A stretch of DNA of 5,604 nucleotides, taken from NCBI GenBank assembly GCA_959606905.1, contig CAUHML010000195.1, forward strand, positions 1-5,604. The letters run 5' to 3'. The translations under genes and the position numbers were made by a program. The notes beneath the pieces are model-generated. The model did not search any database, was not told where the DNA came from, and worked only from the letters and a program-made list of their open reading frames with translations. The stretch comes from an uncultured Bacteroides sp. GTDB lineage: Bacteria > Bacteroidota > Bacteroidia > Bacteroidales > Bacteroidaceae. Positions 1 through 5,604 of the stretch are shown here, piece by piece. The first letter of the stretch is position 1. Every line of letters begins with the position of its first letter.

Positions 1-1
1 T

Positions 2-70
2 AGTGTTTTCACGGATAACCCGTTGGCAAGTTATGAAGATTTGGCTGAGGCTATAGAAACCTGTTTGTAG
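2..70 (+). CDS. C-terminal end of an upstream gene (partial, unrecognised)
   Basis: The frame starting at base 2 is open from the left edge to a TAG at 68-70 and gives 22 residues ending in LAEAIETCL. The peptide is acidic and helix-like (SYEDLAEAIE), as expected for the C-terminus of a cytoplasmic domain. Another frame (from base 3) is also open for 17 codons to a TAG at 54-56, but it encodes a less protein-like peptide. Too little is present to name a family. The gene would lie on the same strand as the TetR gene, 98 bp upstream of it. The weak AGGG/CCCT hairpin at 80-93 is not followed by a T-tract, so no clear terminator separates them. Confidence 0.45.
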   Translation, partial: SVFTDNPLASYEDLAEAIETCL

Positions 71-103
71 TTTTTAGAGAGGGTAAAATCCCTAAAAATA
101 GGT

Positions 104-135
104 ATTGTCAGATAATGATAAGCTCATTACCTTTG
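104..135 (+). promoter_or_regulatory. Bacteroidetes-type promoter of the TetR gene
   Basis: TACCTTTG at 128-135 matches the Bacteroidetes -7 consensus TAnnTTTG exactly. ATTG at 104-107 is a near match to the -33 TTTG element, with a 20-bp spacer, which is in the usual range. Transcription would begin at about 139-143 and leave a leader of roughly 27 nt before the ATG at 169. No Shine-Dalgarno sequence is seen in that leader, which is normal for this phylum. The element matches are visible in the sequence; promoter activity is inferred. Confidence 0.6.
110..132 (+). promoter_or_regulatory. Candidate TetR operator (23-bp palindrome)
   Basis: AGATAATGA (110-118) and TCATTACCT (124-132) are inverted repeats that match at 8 of 9 positions around a 5-bp centre (TAAGC). 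The palindrome lies between the two promoter elements and covers the first five bases of the -7 element (128-135). That is the geometry of a repressor site that blocks RNA polymerase, and its size suits a TetR-family dimer. It is therefore the best candidate for autoregulation by the gene at 169-780. No second copy was found before the ABC operon at 921. Confidence 0.5.
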
Positions 136-168
136 CCATCATAAAAACAGAATCACAACTGACTATAC

Positions 169-780
169 ATGCAAATATTAAAGGATAACATACGTAGCCG
201 TATTTTGGATGTAGCCAAACAACAATTTGAGTTGAAAGGTTATTCCAAGACTTCCATGCGTGAGATAGCTGTGGATGTAGGTGTTGGGGTGGGAAATATT
301 TACAACTACTTTAAAAGTAAGGATGAGCTGTTTCATGAAGTTGTTCGTCCGGTTTTGTATGCGTTGGAAATGCTGTTGCAGGAACATCATGGAATACAGG
401 GCGAGGATATTATGATGATGAGGTCGGAAGAATACTTAGAAACCTGTATAAACGAATATATTTCCTTGTATGACACCCACCACAGATTGATGAAAATACT
501 GTTATTTCGTGCGCAAGGTTCTTCATTGGAATGTTTTCGGGAGAATTATACAGACCGTTCAACCGAATTAGTCAAAGTCTGGTTTACGGTGATGCAGAGA
601 AAGTACCCGATGATAAATATAGCTATTCCCGATTTTATAATCCATTTGCATACTGTATGGATGTTTACTATGTTTGAGGAGCTTTTGAGGCATTCAATAG
701 CGAAACAGGAAATGAAAGCTATTTTACACAATTATATTCTATTTGAGATCCAAGGTTGGAGGGCCATTATTCGAATATGA
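169..780 (+). CDS. TetR/AcrR-family transcriptional regulator
   Basis: This 203-aa protein has the normal length for a TetR-family repressor. Residues about 8-55 form the N-terminal DNA-binding domain: helix 1 (RSRILDVAKQQFELKGY), then a helix-turn-helix with TSMREIAVDVGVGVGNIYNYF (27-47, shown here only by its ends TSMREIA and NIYNYF) and the typical closing KSKDEL. Residues about 60-203 are an all-helical, aromatic-rich ligand-binding and dimerisation domain that I cannot assign to an inducer class. The ATG at 169 is used because the HTH begins at the usual distance from it. The gene is preceded by its own promoter and an overlapping palindrome, which suggests autorepression. It is followed by a terminator hairpin and, 140 bp on, by a transporter operon on the same strand, the likely target. 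Family assignment is firm; ligand and target are inferred. Confidence 0.95.
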   Translation: MQILKDNIRSRILDVAKQQFELKGYSKTSMREIAVDVGVGVGNIYNYFKSKDELFHEVVRPVLYALEMLLQEHHGIQGEDIMMMRSEEYLETCINEYISLYDTHHRLMKILLFRAQGSSLECFRENYTDRSTELVKVWFTVMQRKYPMINIAIPDFIIHLHTVWMFTMFEELLRHSIAKQEMKAILHNYILFEIQGWRAIIRI

Positions 781-828
781 CAGGTAAAATTTGTATATAC
801 AGACTGGTTGCTACAGTAAGGCAGCAGG

Positions 829-866
829 AAAGGAGGAAGTCTTTACGGAGGTTTCCTCCTTTTTTT
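829..866 (+). terminator. Intrinsic terminator or attenuator after the TetR gene
   Basis: AAAGGAGGAA (829-838) pairs perfectly with TTCCTCCTTT (853-862) around a 14-nt loop. A run of seven T (860-866) overlaps the end of the right arm, giving a classical rho-independent terminator. A second GGAGG copy in the loop (847-851) can instead pair with the same CCTCC (855-859) through a TTT loop, so two mutually exclusive hairpins are possible. The hairpin lies 48 bp after the TetR stop codon and 54 bp before the ABC gene. It would limit read-through from the TetR promoter into the operon. Confidence 0.75.
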
Positions 867-875
867 ATGAACAAA

Positions 876-905
876 TTTGAATACCGTTCACTAATAATCC
901 GTTTG
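876..905 (+). promoter_or_regulatory. Possible promoter of the ABC/methyltransferase operon
   Basis: TTTG at 876-879 could be a -33 element and TCCGTTTG at 898-905 a partial -7 element (TAnnTTTG with C instead of A at the second position), with an 18-bp spacer, slightly short. Transcription would start near 910-915, leaving almost no leader before the ATG at 921. An inverted repeat, TGAAC (868-872) and GTTCA (886-890), spans the proposed -33 element and could be a regulator site. It does not resemble the palindrome at 110-132. The match is weak; the operon may depend partly on read-through. Confidence 0.3.
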
Positions 906-920
906 ATATAGTACAATTAT

Positions 921-2717
921 ATGAAAAAGAAGAAAGAAGGATTGTCCCGTTTGTTAGAGATTGCGGGACAGAAGAAAGGGTTGCTTCTGCTGGCAGGTTT
1001 GTTGTCGGTAGGTAGTGCCATGTGTATGCTTGTGCCCTATTGGGCTGTCTATGAGGTGCTGAAAGAGTTGTTGTTGCATGGCAGCAATCCTGTTTTGGCA
1101 AATGGAACTGAAATGATACGTTGGGGATGGATCGCACTGGGTGGACTTGTCGGCGGATTGGTTTTGCTGTACGCTGCCCTTATGTCCTCTCATGTAGCCG
1201 CATTCCGAATCTTGTATGGGTTGCGTGTCCGTTTATCCGAACATATCGGTAAACTTCCGTTGGGCTATCTGAACAACACTTCCATCGGGTCCATCAAGAA
1301 AACGATGGATCAGAACATCGAGAAGATAGAGGGATTCATTGCACATACTATCCCCGATTTGGTAAATGTGATAGCTACGGTGGCAGTGATGTTTGTCATT
1401 TTCTTCTCATTAAATGTATGGTTGACAGTGGCGTGTTTGACAGTTGTCGTATTAAGCCTTTTCCTGCAATTTTCCAATTTTATGGGAAAGAAAGCGAAGG
1501 AGTTTATGCGTGTCTATTACGATGCACAGGAAAGGATGAGTACTTCTGCTGTACAATATGTTCGTGGAATGCCTATAGTAAAGATTTTTGGGCAAAGTGT
1601 ATACTCGTTCCGCCAGTTCAATGCAGAGATACAGGCATACAAGACATTTGCTTTGAAATGCTGTGATACCTACCAGAACGGGATGATTGCCTTTACTGTT
1701 CTGCTTGGTTCAATGGTGACATTCATTCTTCCAATGGGTATCCTGTTGCTGAATGCCAACCCGCAATCTTTGTCACTGGCTGCGGTATGGTTGTTTTTTA
1801 TTATTATGGGACCAGGTGTGGCTTCACCTATTTACAAACTGACTTTCTTGGGTGGGAACACACGGGAAATCAATGAGGGGGTAGCACGTATTGACCGCAT
1901 ACTGGAGAGGCAACCTATTCCCGAGCCGGAACATCCACAAGTGCCGGAGAGGTATGATATAGAATTTCGTCATGTGTCATTTTTTTATGAGAACACAGAA
2001 CAGGGAACACGGACGAAAGTTTTGCATGATATCAATTTCAAGGCACAGCAAGGGGAAATAACTGCGCTCGTAGGACCATCTGGTAGCGGTAAATCGACGG
2101 TAGCCAACTTGATACCGCGTTTTTGGGATGTAGAGCAGGGCGAAATCCTTATCGGTGGTGTGAATATCAAGCAAATAGCAACAGCAGAGTTGATGGATAC
2201 CGTATCGTTTGTCTTTCAAGACACTTTCTTGTTTTATGATACGCTGTATGAAAACATTGCCATCGGTTCTCCTTCTGCCGGTAAAGAAGTGGTGATAGCT
2301 GCTGCTGAAGCCGCCCAATGCCATGATTTCATAGAACGGTTGCCAGATGGTTATGATACTAAAATTGGGGATAAAGGTATATTTCTTTCGGGCGGTGAGG
2401 CGCAACGGATATGCGTGGCACGCGCCATCTTGAAGAATGCGCCGATACTAGTACTGGACGAAGCCACTGCTTTTGCTGATCCGGAAAACGAGTATAAGAT
2501 GCAAATGGCCTTGCAGTCTTTGATAAAAGACAAGACGGTTATTGTAATAGCTCACCGTTTGTCTTCTATTGTATCAGCTCATCAGATTGTTGTCATGAAA
2601 GAAGGCCGGATTGTGCAATGTGGAAAACATAATATTTTATCTGTGAAAGAGGGGGTATATAAAAGTATGTGGGATGCTTATAGAAACGCTTACCATTGGT
2701 CGTTAAACAAGAATTAA
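921..2717 (+). CDS. ABC transporter half-subunit A, fused membrane and ATPase domains
   Basis: This 598-aa protein has the usual length and order of an exporter-fold half-transporter. Six predicted membrane segments lie near residues 19-40, 68-90, 142-163, 165-185, 253-278 and 285-306. The nucleotide-binding domain (about 346-580) has Walker A GPSGSGKS (385-392), Q-loop Gln433, signature LSGGE (489-493), Walker B ILVLDE with catalytic Glu514, and switch His545, so the ATPase site motifs are intact. The D-loop reads AFADPE (517-522) where the common form is ASLDxE, an unusual substitution. The ATG at 921 is the first possible start after an in-frame TAG at 909-911; no Shine-Dalgarno is present. 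It opens an operon with a methyltransferase and a second half-transporter, its probable heterodimer partner. Substrate and direction are unknown. Drug or lipid export is possible, as is import of a metal chelate as in YbtPQ/IrtAB. Confidence 0.93.
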   Translation: MKKKKEGLSRLLEIAGQKKGLLLLAGLLSVGSAMCMLVPYWAVYEVLKELLLHGSNPVLANGTEMIRWGWIALGGLVGGLVLLYAALMSSHVAAFRILYGLRVRLSEHIGKLPLGYLNNTSIGSIKKTMDQNIEKIEGFIAHTIPDLVNVIATVAVMFVIFFSLNVWLTVACLTVVVLSLFLQFSNFMGKKAKEFMRVYYDAQERMSTSAVQYVRGMPIVKIFGQSVYSFRQFNAEIQAYKTFALKCCDTYQNGMIAFTVLLGSMVTFILPMGILLLNANPQSLSLAAVWLFFIIMGPGVASPIYKLTFLGGNTREINEGVARIDRILERQPIPEPEHPQVPERYDIEFRHVSFFYENTEQGTRTKVLHDINFKAQQGEITALVGPSGSGKSTVANLIPRFWDVEQGEILIGGVNIKQIATAELMDTVSFVFQDTFLFYDTLYENIAIGSPSAGKEVVIAAAEAAQCHDFIERLPDGYDTKIGDKGIFLSGGEAQRICVARAILKNAPILVLDEATAFADPENEYKMQMALQSLIKDKTVIVIAHRLSSIVSAHQIVVMKEGRIVQCGKHNILSVKEGVYKSMWDAYRNAYHWSLNKN

Positions 2718-2729
2718 ACATATATTGAT

Positions 2730-3350
2730 ATGAGAAACAAGCATTTATTAAACAGTATTTTGCAGAATACAAGCTGTCCGAAAGGTTTTTGGGGTCGGAT
2801 GATTTTATGGGGAATGAATCGTTTTCATGCTTCTTTGGCCCGTCGTGGTATGAAACAGGTAAACTGGCAACCGCAATGGACTGTCCTAGATATTGGATGC
2901 GGAGGTGGAGCCAACCTGAATCGTTTGTTGAAACAATGTCCTCAAGGAAAGGTTTATGGTATAGATTTATCGGAAGAGAGTGTAGTTTTTGCAAGCAAAT
3001 ACAATGTGAAAGAATTGAATAAACGATGTTTCATACAGCAAGGAAGTGTGTGCTCCTTGCCATACAAAGACGGGACATTTGATGCTGTTACTGCTTTTGA
3101 AACAGTCTATTTTTGGTCGCCCATAGAGATAGCGTTGGCTGAGGTGGTACGAGTCTTACGAAAAGGAGGATGCTTCCTTGTCGGCTTGGAAGCAAGCAGT
3201 CCTGAACTCGGAAAAATGTGGACTGAACGGATAAAAGGAATGGTGGTATATACAGCCGGAGATTTGAAGGATTTGTTGATAGAGGCCGGATTTTCAACCA
3301 TTCAGGTTGTTCATAATAAAGAAGAAATGTATATTATCGCACGTAAATGA
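2730..3350 (+). CDS. Class I SAM-dependent methyltransferase
   Basis: This 206-aa, soluble, probably cytoplasmic protein has the Rossmann-fold motifs of the Methyltransf_11/25 type. Motif I is VLDIGCGGG (52-60), the SAM-ribose acidic residue is Asp79 in GIDLS, the adenine-side region is around GSVCSLPY (105-112), motif IV is FDAVTAFETVYFW (117-129), and the post-motif is EVVRVLRKGG (138-147). It transfers a methyl group from SAM to an acceptor that cannot be predicted. The N-terminal segment (1-45), with PKGFWGRMILWGMNRFH, is basic and aromatic and may contact substrate or partner. The gene starts 12 bp after half-transporter A, and its stop overlaps the ATG of half-transporter B (ATGA at 3347-3350). 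It therefore belongs to the same transcript, and its product may modify the cargo. Fold assignment is firm; the link to transport is inferred from context. Confidence 0.93.
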   Translation: MRNKHLLNSILQNTSCPKGFWGRMILWGMNRFHASLARRGMKQVNWQPQWTVLDIGCGGGANLNRLLKQCPQGKVYGIDLSEESVVFASKYNVKELNKRCFIQQGSVCSLPYKDGTFDAVTAFETVYFWSPIEIALAEVVRVLRKGGCFLVGLEASSPELGKMWTERIKGMVVYTAGDLKDLLIEAGFSTIQVVHNKEEMYIIARK

Positions 3351-5092
3351 AAGGAACAGGTATGAATGCGATCAAAAACATTACAATTGGTCATACGAAA
3401 CGTCTTTGTAGACCAGTAGGTTTAACAGTGCTTGCCAATTTGATTAATATTGTGCCGTTTTGCCTCTCTATTGAGGCGGTACGTATTGTTTTTAATACGT
3501 TCGATGGAAGTGGCCGGCCACTTGACACGGTTCGTTTGTGGTATATATTCGGAGTGATGGCTTGTTATATGATAGTCATGGCGTTAGCGGAACGAGCTTC
3601 CTATCGTTCCAATTTTAGAGGGGCATATGAGATGAGTGCTTCGGGACGTCTTTCTTTGGCAGAACACTTGCGGAAGCTCTCGTTAGGATTTCTTTCACAA
3701 CGTGATCCCGGTGACTTGTCGTCTATGCTTATTACCGATTTTTCAATGGCAGAAACCGGAATATCCCATCATTTGCCTCAACTGATGGGGGCTGTAGTTA
3801 TGCCTGTACTAGCTTTTGCTTCACTAATATGGATAGATTGGCGGATGGCTGTTGCTATGTTTGCCGCTTTACCACTGGCTTTATTCATTTTGTGGGTAAG
3901 TACGAGTGTGCAGAAAAAATTGAGTGGAAGTCAGGTTCAGGCCAAAATTAATGCTGGAAGCCGATTTGAAGAATATCTGCAAGGTATCCGGGTGGTGAAA
4001 GCTTACAATTTGTTGGGAGCCCATTTTGACCGGTTGCGTGATGCGTTTGCAGAACTGCGCCGTGCCTGTATCCGTCAGGAGGCACAGTTAGGCCCGTTTG
4101 TGCTGCTTTCCATTGCTTTGGTGCGTGCCGGGCTGACATTGATGGTACTGTGCGGTACTTATTTGCTATTGAGTGGAGATCTCTCGTTGCCTATTTTTAT
4201 ACTGTTTCTTGTAGTAGGATCTCGTGTGTTTGACCCGTTAACTTCTGCCTTGACCAACTTTGCCGAGTTTCGTTATTTCTCCATTGCTGGAGGGCGTATT
4301 TTAACACTGATGGATGAGCCGGAAATGAGAGGAGAACTGCAATCTCCGGTTACAGGTGATATATGTTTTGAACATGTTTCATTTGCCTACCGGGACAAGG
4401 AAGTCCTGCATGATGTTTCAATTACGCTTTCCAAAAACTCATTGACTGCCCTTGTCGGTCCTTCCGGAAGTGGAAAAAGTACAGTAATGAAACTTTGCGC
4501 CCGTTTTTATGACCCACAGAAAGGACGTGTTTTTTTTGGTGATCTCCCGATGGATAAAATAAATCCGGAAAGTTTGATGAGTCATATCTCTATGGTATTC
4601 CAGGATGTCTATCTGTTTCAAGATACGGTACGCAACAACATACGTTTTGGTAAGGCTGGTGCAACGGATGATGAAATTATTGTCGCAGCCCAAAAAGCTT
4701 GTTGCCATGATTTTATCATGCAGTTGCCGCAAGGCTATGACACGATGATAGGTGAAGGCGGTTGTACTTTATCCGGAGGAGAAAAACAGCGTATATCCAT
4801 TGCTCGTGCTGTTCTGAAAGACGCACAAGTCATTCTATTGGACGAAGCAACTGCCTCGCTTGACCCTGAAAATGAAGTGGAAATGCAGAAGGCCATCGAT
4901 ACTCTCATCAAAGGTCGTACTGTTATAACTATCGCTCATAAGCTCAAGACAATCATGAATGCTAATCGGATAATTGTTTTGGACGATGGTCAAGTTAAGG
5001 AACAAGGAACACATGATGAATTGATTCGGGTAGATGGTCTTTATGCCCGGCTATGGAAAATTCAGGAAAGTACTTCTGGATGGAATTTATGA
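3347..5092 (+). CDS. ABC transporter half-subunit B, fused membrane and ATPase domains
   Basis: This 581-aa protein is the second half-transporter and the probable partner of subunit A. Predicted membrane segments lie near residues 23-44, 66-84, 146-164, 166-186, 250-277 and 280-300. The nucleotide-binding domain (about 338-565) has Walker A GPSGSGKS (371-378), Q-loop Gln419, signature LSGGE (475-479), Walker B VILLDE with catalytic Glu500, a canonical D-loop ASLDPE (503-508) and switch His531 in AHKL. Both partners thus keep the catalytic Glu and His, unlike heterodimers with one degenerate site. The longest frame starts at 3347, in an ATGA overlap with the methyltransferase. A second ATG at 3362 (Met6) has AAAGGA six bases upstream and may be the true start, giving 576 aa. 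A strong terminator follows the stop by 22 bp, so this is the last gene of the operon. Substrate is unknown; the YbtQ/IrtB-like importer group is one candidate family. Confidence 0.93.
   Translation: MKGTGMNAIKNITIGHTKRLCRPVGLTVLANLINIVPFCLSIEAVRIVFNTFDGSGRPLDTVRLWYIFGVMACYMIVMALAERASYRSNFRGAYEMSASGRLSLAEHLRKLSLGFLSQRDPGDLSSMLITDFSMAETGISHHLPQLMGAVVMPVLAFASLIWIDWRMAVAMFAALPLALFILWVSTSVQKKLSGSQVQAKINAGSRFEEYLQGIRVVKAYNLLGAHFDRLRDAFAELRRACIRQEAQLGPFVLLSIALVRAGLTLMVLCGTYLLLSGDLSLPIFILFLVVGSRVFDPLTSALTNFAEFRYFSIAGGRILTLMDEPEMRGELQSPVTGDICFEHVSFAYRDKEVLHDVSITLSKNSLTALVGPSGSGKSTVMKLCARFYDPQKGRVFFGDLPMDKINPESLMSHISMVFQDVYLFQDTVRNNIRFGKAGATDDEIIVAAQKACCHDFIMQLPQGYDTMIGEGGCTLSGGEKQRISIARAVLKDAQVILLDEATASLDPENEVEMQKAIDTLIKGRTVITIAHKLKTIMNANRIIVLDDGQVKEQGTHDELIRVDGLYARLWKIQESTSGWNL
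3350..3355 (+). promoter_or_regulatory. Shine-Dalgarno-like site favouring the start at 3362
   Basis: AAAGGA lies six bases before the ATG at 3362 and just inside the first possible coding codons from 3347. It is the only well-spaced Shine-Dalgarno-like sequence ahead of any complete gene here, where starts otherwise lack one. It suggests either initiation at Met6 or re-initiation by ribosomes that terminate at the methyltransferase stop (3348-3350). Confidence 0.4.
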
Positions 5093-5114
5093 GGAATTCT
5101 ATTTGATTACACAA

Positions 5115-5158
5115 TTGAAAAGAGAATATGAATTACTATTCTCTTTTCAACTTTTCTT
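5115..5158 (+). terminator. Intrinsic terminator of the ABC/methyltransferase operon
   Basis: TTGAAAAGAGAAT (5115-5127) and ATTCTCTTTTCAA (5138-5150) are perfect 13-bp inverted repeats. An extra A-T pair (5128/5137) makes a 14-bp stem with an 8-nt loop. A T-rich tail, CTTTTCTT (5151-5158), follows on the plus strand. The hairpin begins 22 bp after the stop of half-transporter B. Reading the other way there is no T-tract next to the stem, so it probably serves only the plus-strand operon. Confidence 0.82.
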
Positions 5159-5193
5159 AATAGGACTTAAATATGAACAGATGAGAAAAAATA

Positions 5194-5400
5194 TTATTTT
5201 GCAGAATATTTTAACGTTGTGAAAATAATGTATTCTCTATCCGAAAGAAGTGTTTTGCGGAAGAGCGGTCGGGTAGTAACAAACCAGATTAAGATTGTTA
5301 TCAGATCATTGTTCCATGCCTCAAAACAAATATGATATTTCTCGTTTAAATCATTTTTAAGGATTTGTCGGACTTTTATAAAAAACTCCTTTATTGTTTT
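5194..5400 (-). other. Open frame beyond the stop of the minus-strand gene, possible frameshifted remnant
   Basis: On the minus strand, 68 codons are open from 5400 down to a TAA at 5194-5196, in a frame shifted by one base from the gene that stops at 5357. There is no ATG at its head. It overlaps that gene at a run of six T (minus strand; A run at 5380-5385 on plus). Loss of one base there would join the two frames into one longer protein. The translated segment (for example KVRQILKNDLNEKYHICFE) looks protein-like, but the region is AT-rich and could be open by chance. I do not recognise a family. Confidence 0.25.
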
Positions 5401-5604
5401 TTATTTCTATCATTCCGTTGTCTGAATCATACAGGAATGGTGGAAAAGTAAAAAAGACATAAATCTCGGTGTCTTTTAGTTTGTACAGCTTGGGAGTGAT
5501 CTTTTTACTGATTCCGCTTGGGAATACTTGGTCATCCATTTCGGTAGGAATATAATAATCTGCTCCCTCCCTCAATACATTTTTGCTAATCTTGGCTTCT
5601 GCTT
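5357..5604 (-). CDS. C-terminal part of an unrecognised protein (runs off the right edge)
   Basis: The frame is open from the right edge of the window to a TAA at 5357-5359 and gives about 81 residues. An internal TTG at 5575-5573 is not a convincing start, because the frame continues in register to the edge. The gene therefore most likely begins outside the window. The visible part mixes charged and beta-like stretches (EIYVFFTFPPFLYDSDNG, then a Lys/Asn-rich tail ending KSPTNP), with no membrane segment and no motif I know. It converges on the ABC operon, with 264 bp between the stop codons. The tail may be altered by a homopolymer indel (see the open frame at 5194-5400). Confidence 0.6.
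   Translation of the reverse strand, partial: AEAKISKNVLREGADYYIPTEMDDQVFPSGISKKITPKLYKLKDTEIYVFFTFPPFLYDSDNGMIEIKNNKGVFYKSPTNP

Noticed and set aside
71..98. Possible terminator for the upstream gene (TTTTTA... AGGG, 6-nt loop, CCCT, AAAAA)
   Set aside because: The stem is only 4 bp, with a 4-nt bulge before the T/A pairing, and no T-tract follows, so it does not meet the usual form of an intrinsic terminator.
768..777. 10-bp palindrome TATTCGAATA at the end of the TetR gene
   Set aside because: It lies within the last codons of a conserved gene, is short, and has no promoter element next to it.
906..922. AT-rich inverted repeat ATATA / TATAT over the start codon of half-transporter A
   Set aside because: Five-base arms made only of A and T are expected by chance in this region.
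1977..2405. 142-codon minus-strand ORF inside half-transporter A
   Set aside because: It is antisense to the conserved ATPase domain, whose motifs (Walker A, signature) are unambiguous. Its open length is a shadow of that coding frame.
5034..5222. Plus-strand ORF of 62 codons overlapping the 3' end of half-transporter B
   Set aside because: It overlaps the well-supported ABC coding frame and runs through the operon terminator hairpin, and its composition is what AT-rich non-coding DNA gives.
5228..5335. Small plus-strand ORF of 35 codons (MYSLSERSVLRKSG...), in the gap after the operon terminator
   Set aside because: There is no ribosome binding site and no convincing promoter. It is antisense to the shifted open frame at 5194-5400, and at most one of the two can be real. 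A basic 35-codon ORF in AT-rich DNA is expected by chance.
1..5604. Search for CRISPR arrays, tRNA or rRNA genes, insertion-sequence ends and transposase genes
   Set aside because: No repeated spacer structure, no cloverleaf-like sequence, no terminal inverted repeats with duplications and no transposase motifs were seen by eye.

Overview
The window looks like chromosomal DNA of a Bacteroidales bacterium (Bacteroides, Phocaeicola or a close relative). The grounds are moderate-to-low GC, genes mostly without a clear Shine-Dalgarno sequence, a promoter of the Bacteroidetes -33/-7 type (TAnnTTTG) ahead of the first complete gene, and the general character of the proteins. This is inferred from sequence style; no search was run.

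Layout: (1) bases 2-70 appear to be the last 22 codons of an upstream gene. (2) Bases 71-168 are a short regulatory region with a promoter and an overlapping palindrome, followed by a TetR/AcrR-family repressor gene (169-780). (3) Bases 781-920 hold a strong intrinsic-terminator hairpin and a possible second promoter. (4) Bases 921-5092 are a compact operon: ABC half-transporter A (598 aa), a class I SAM-dependent methyltransferase (206 aa), and ABC half-transporter B (581 aa). The junctions are a 12-bp gap and an ATGA overlap. The operon ends in a perfect 14-bp stem terminator (5115-5150). (5) Bases 5151-5356 carry no convincing gene. (6) From the right edge, an unrecognised gene runs on the minus strand and stops at 5357. 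A long open frame continues past its stop in another reading frame.

How the genes may work together: each half-transporter has six predicted membrane segments fused to one nucleotide-binding domain. Because they are adjacent, of similar size and divergent from each other, they most likely form a heterodimeric type IV (exporter-fold) ABC transporter. The methyltransferase encoded between them is tied to them by operon structure and probably by translational coupling. It may modify the transported compound or a related metabolite. The TetR protein is the likely local regulator. Its best operator candidate lies over its own promoter, so control of the ABC operon would be by read-through past the 829-866 hairpin or by a separate site not clearly seen. 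The direction of transport cannot be read from the sequence: heterodimers of this fold include drug/lipid exporters and also siderophore importers of the YbtPQ/IrtAB type.
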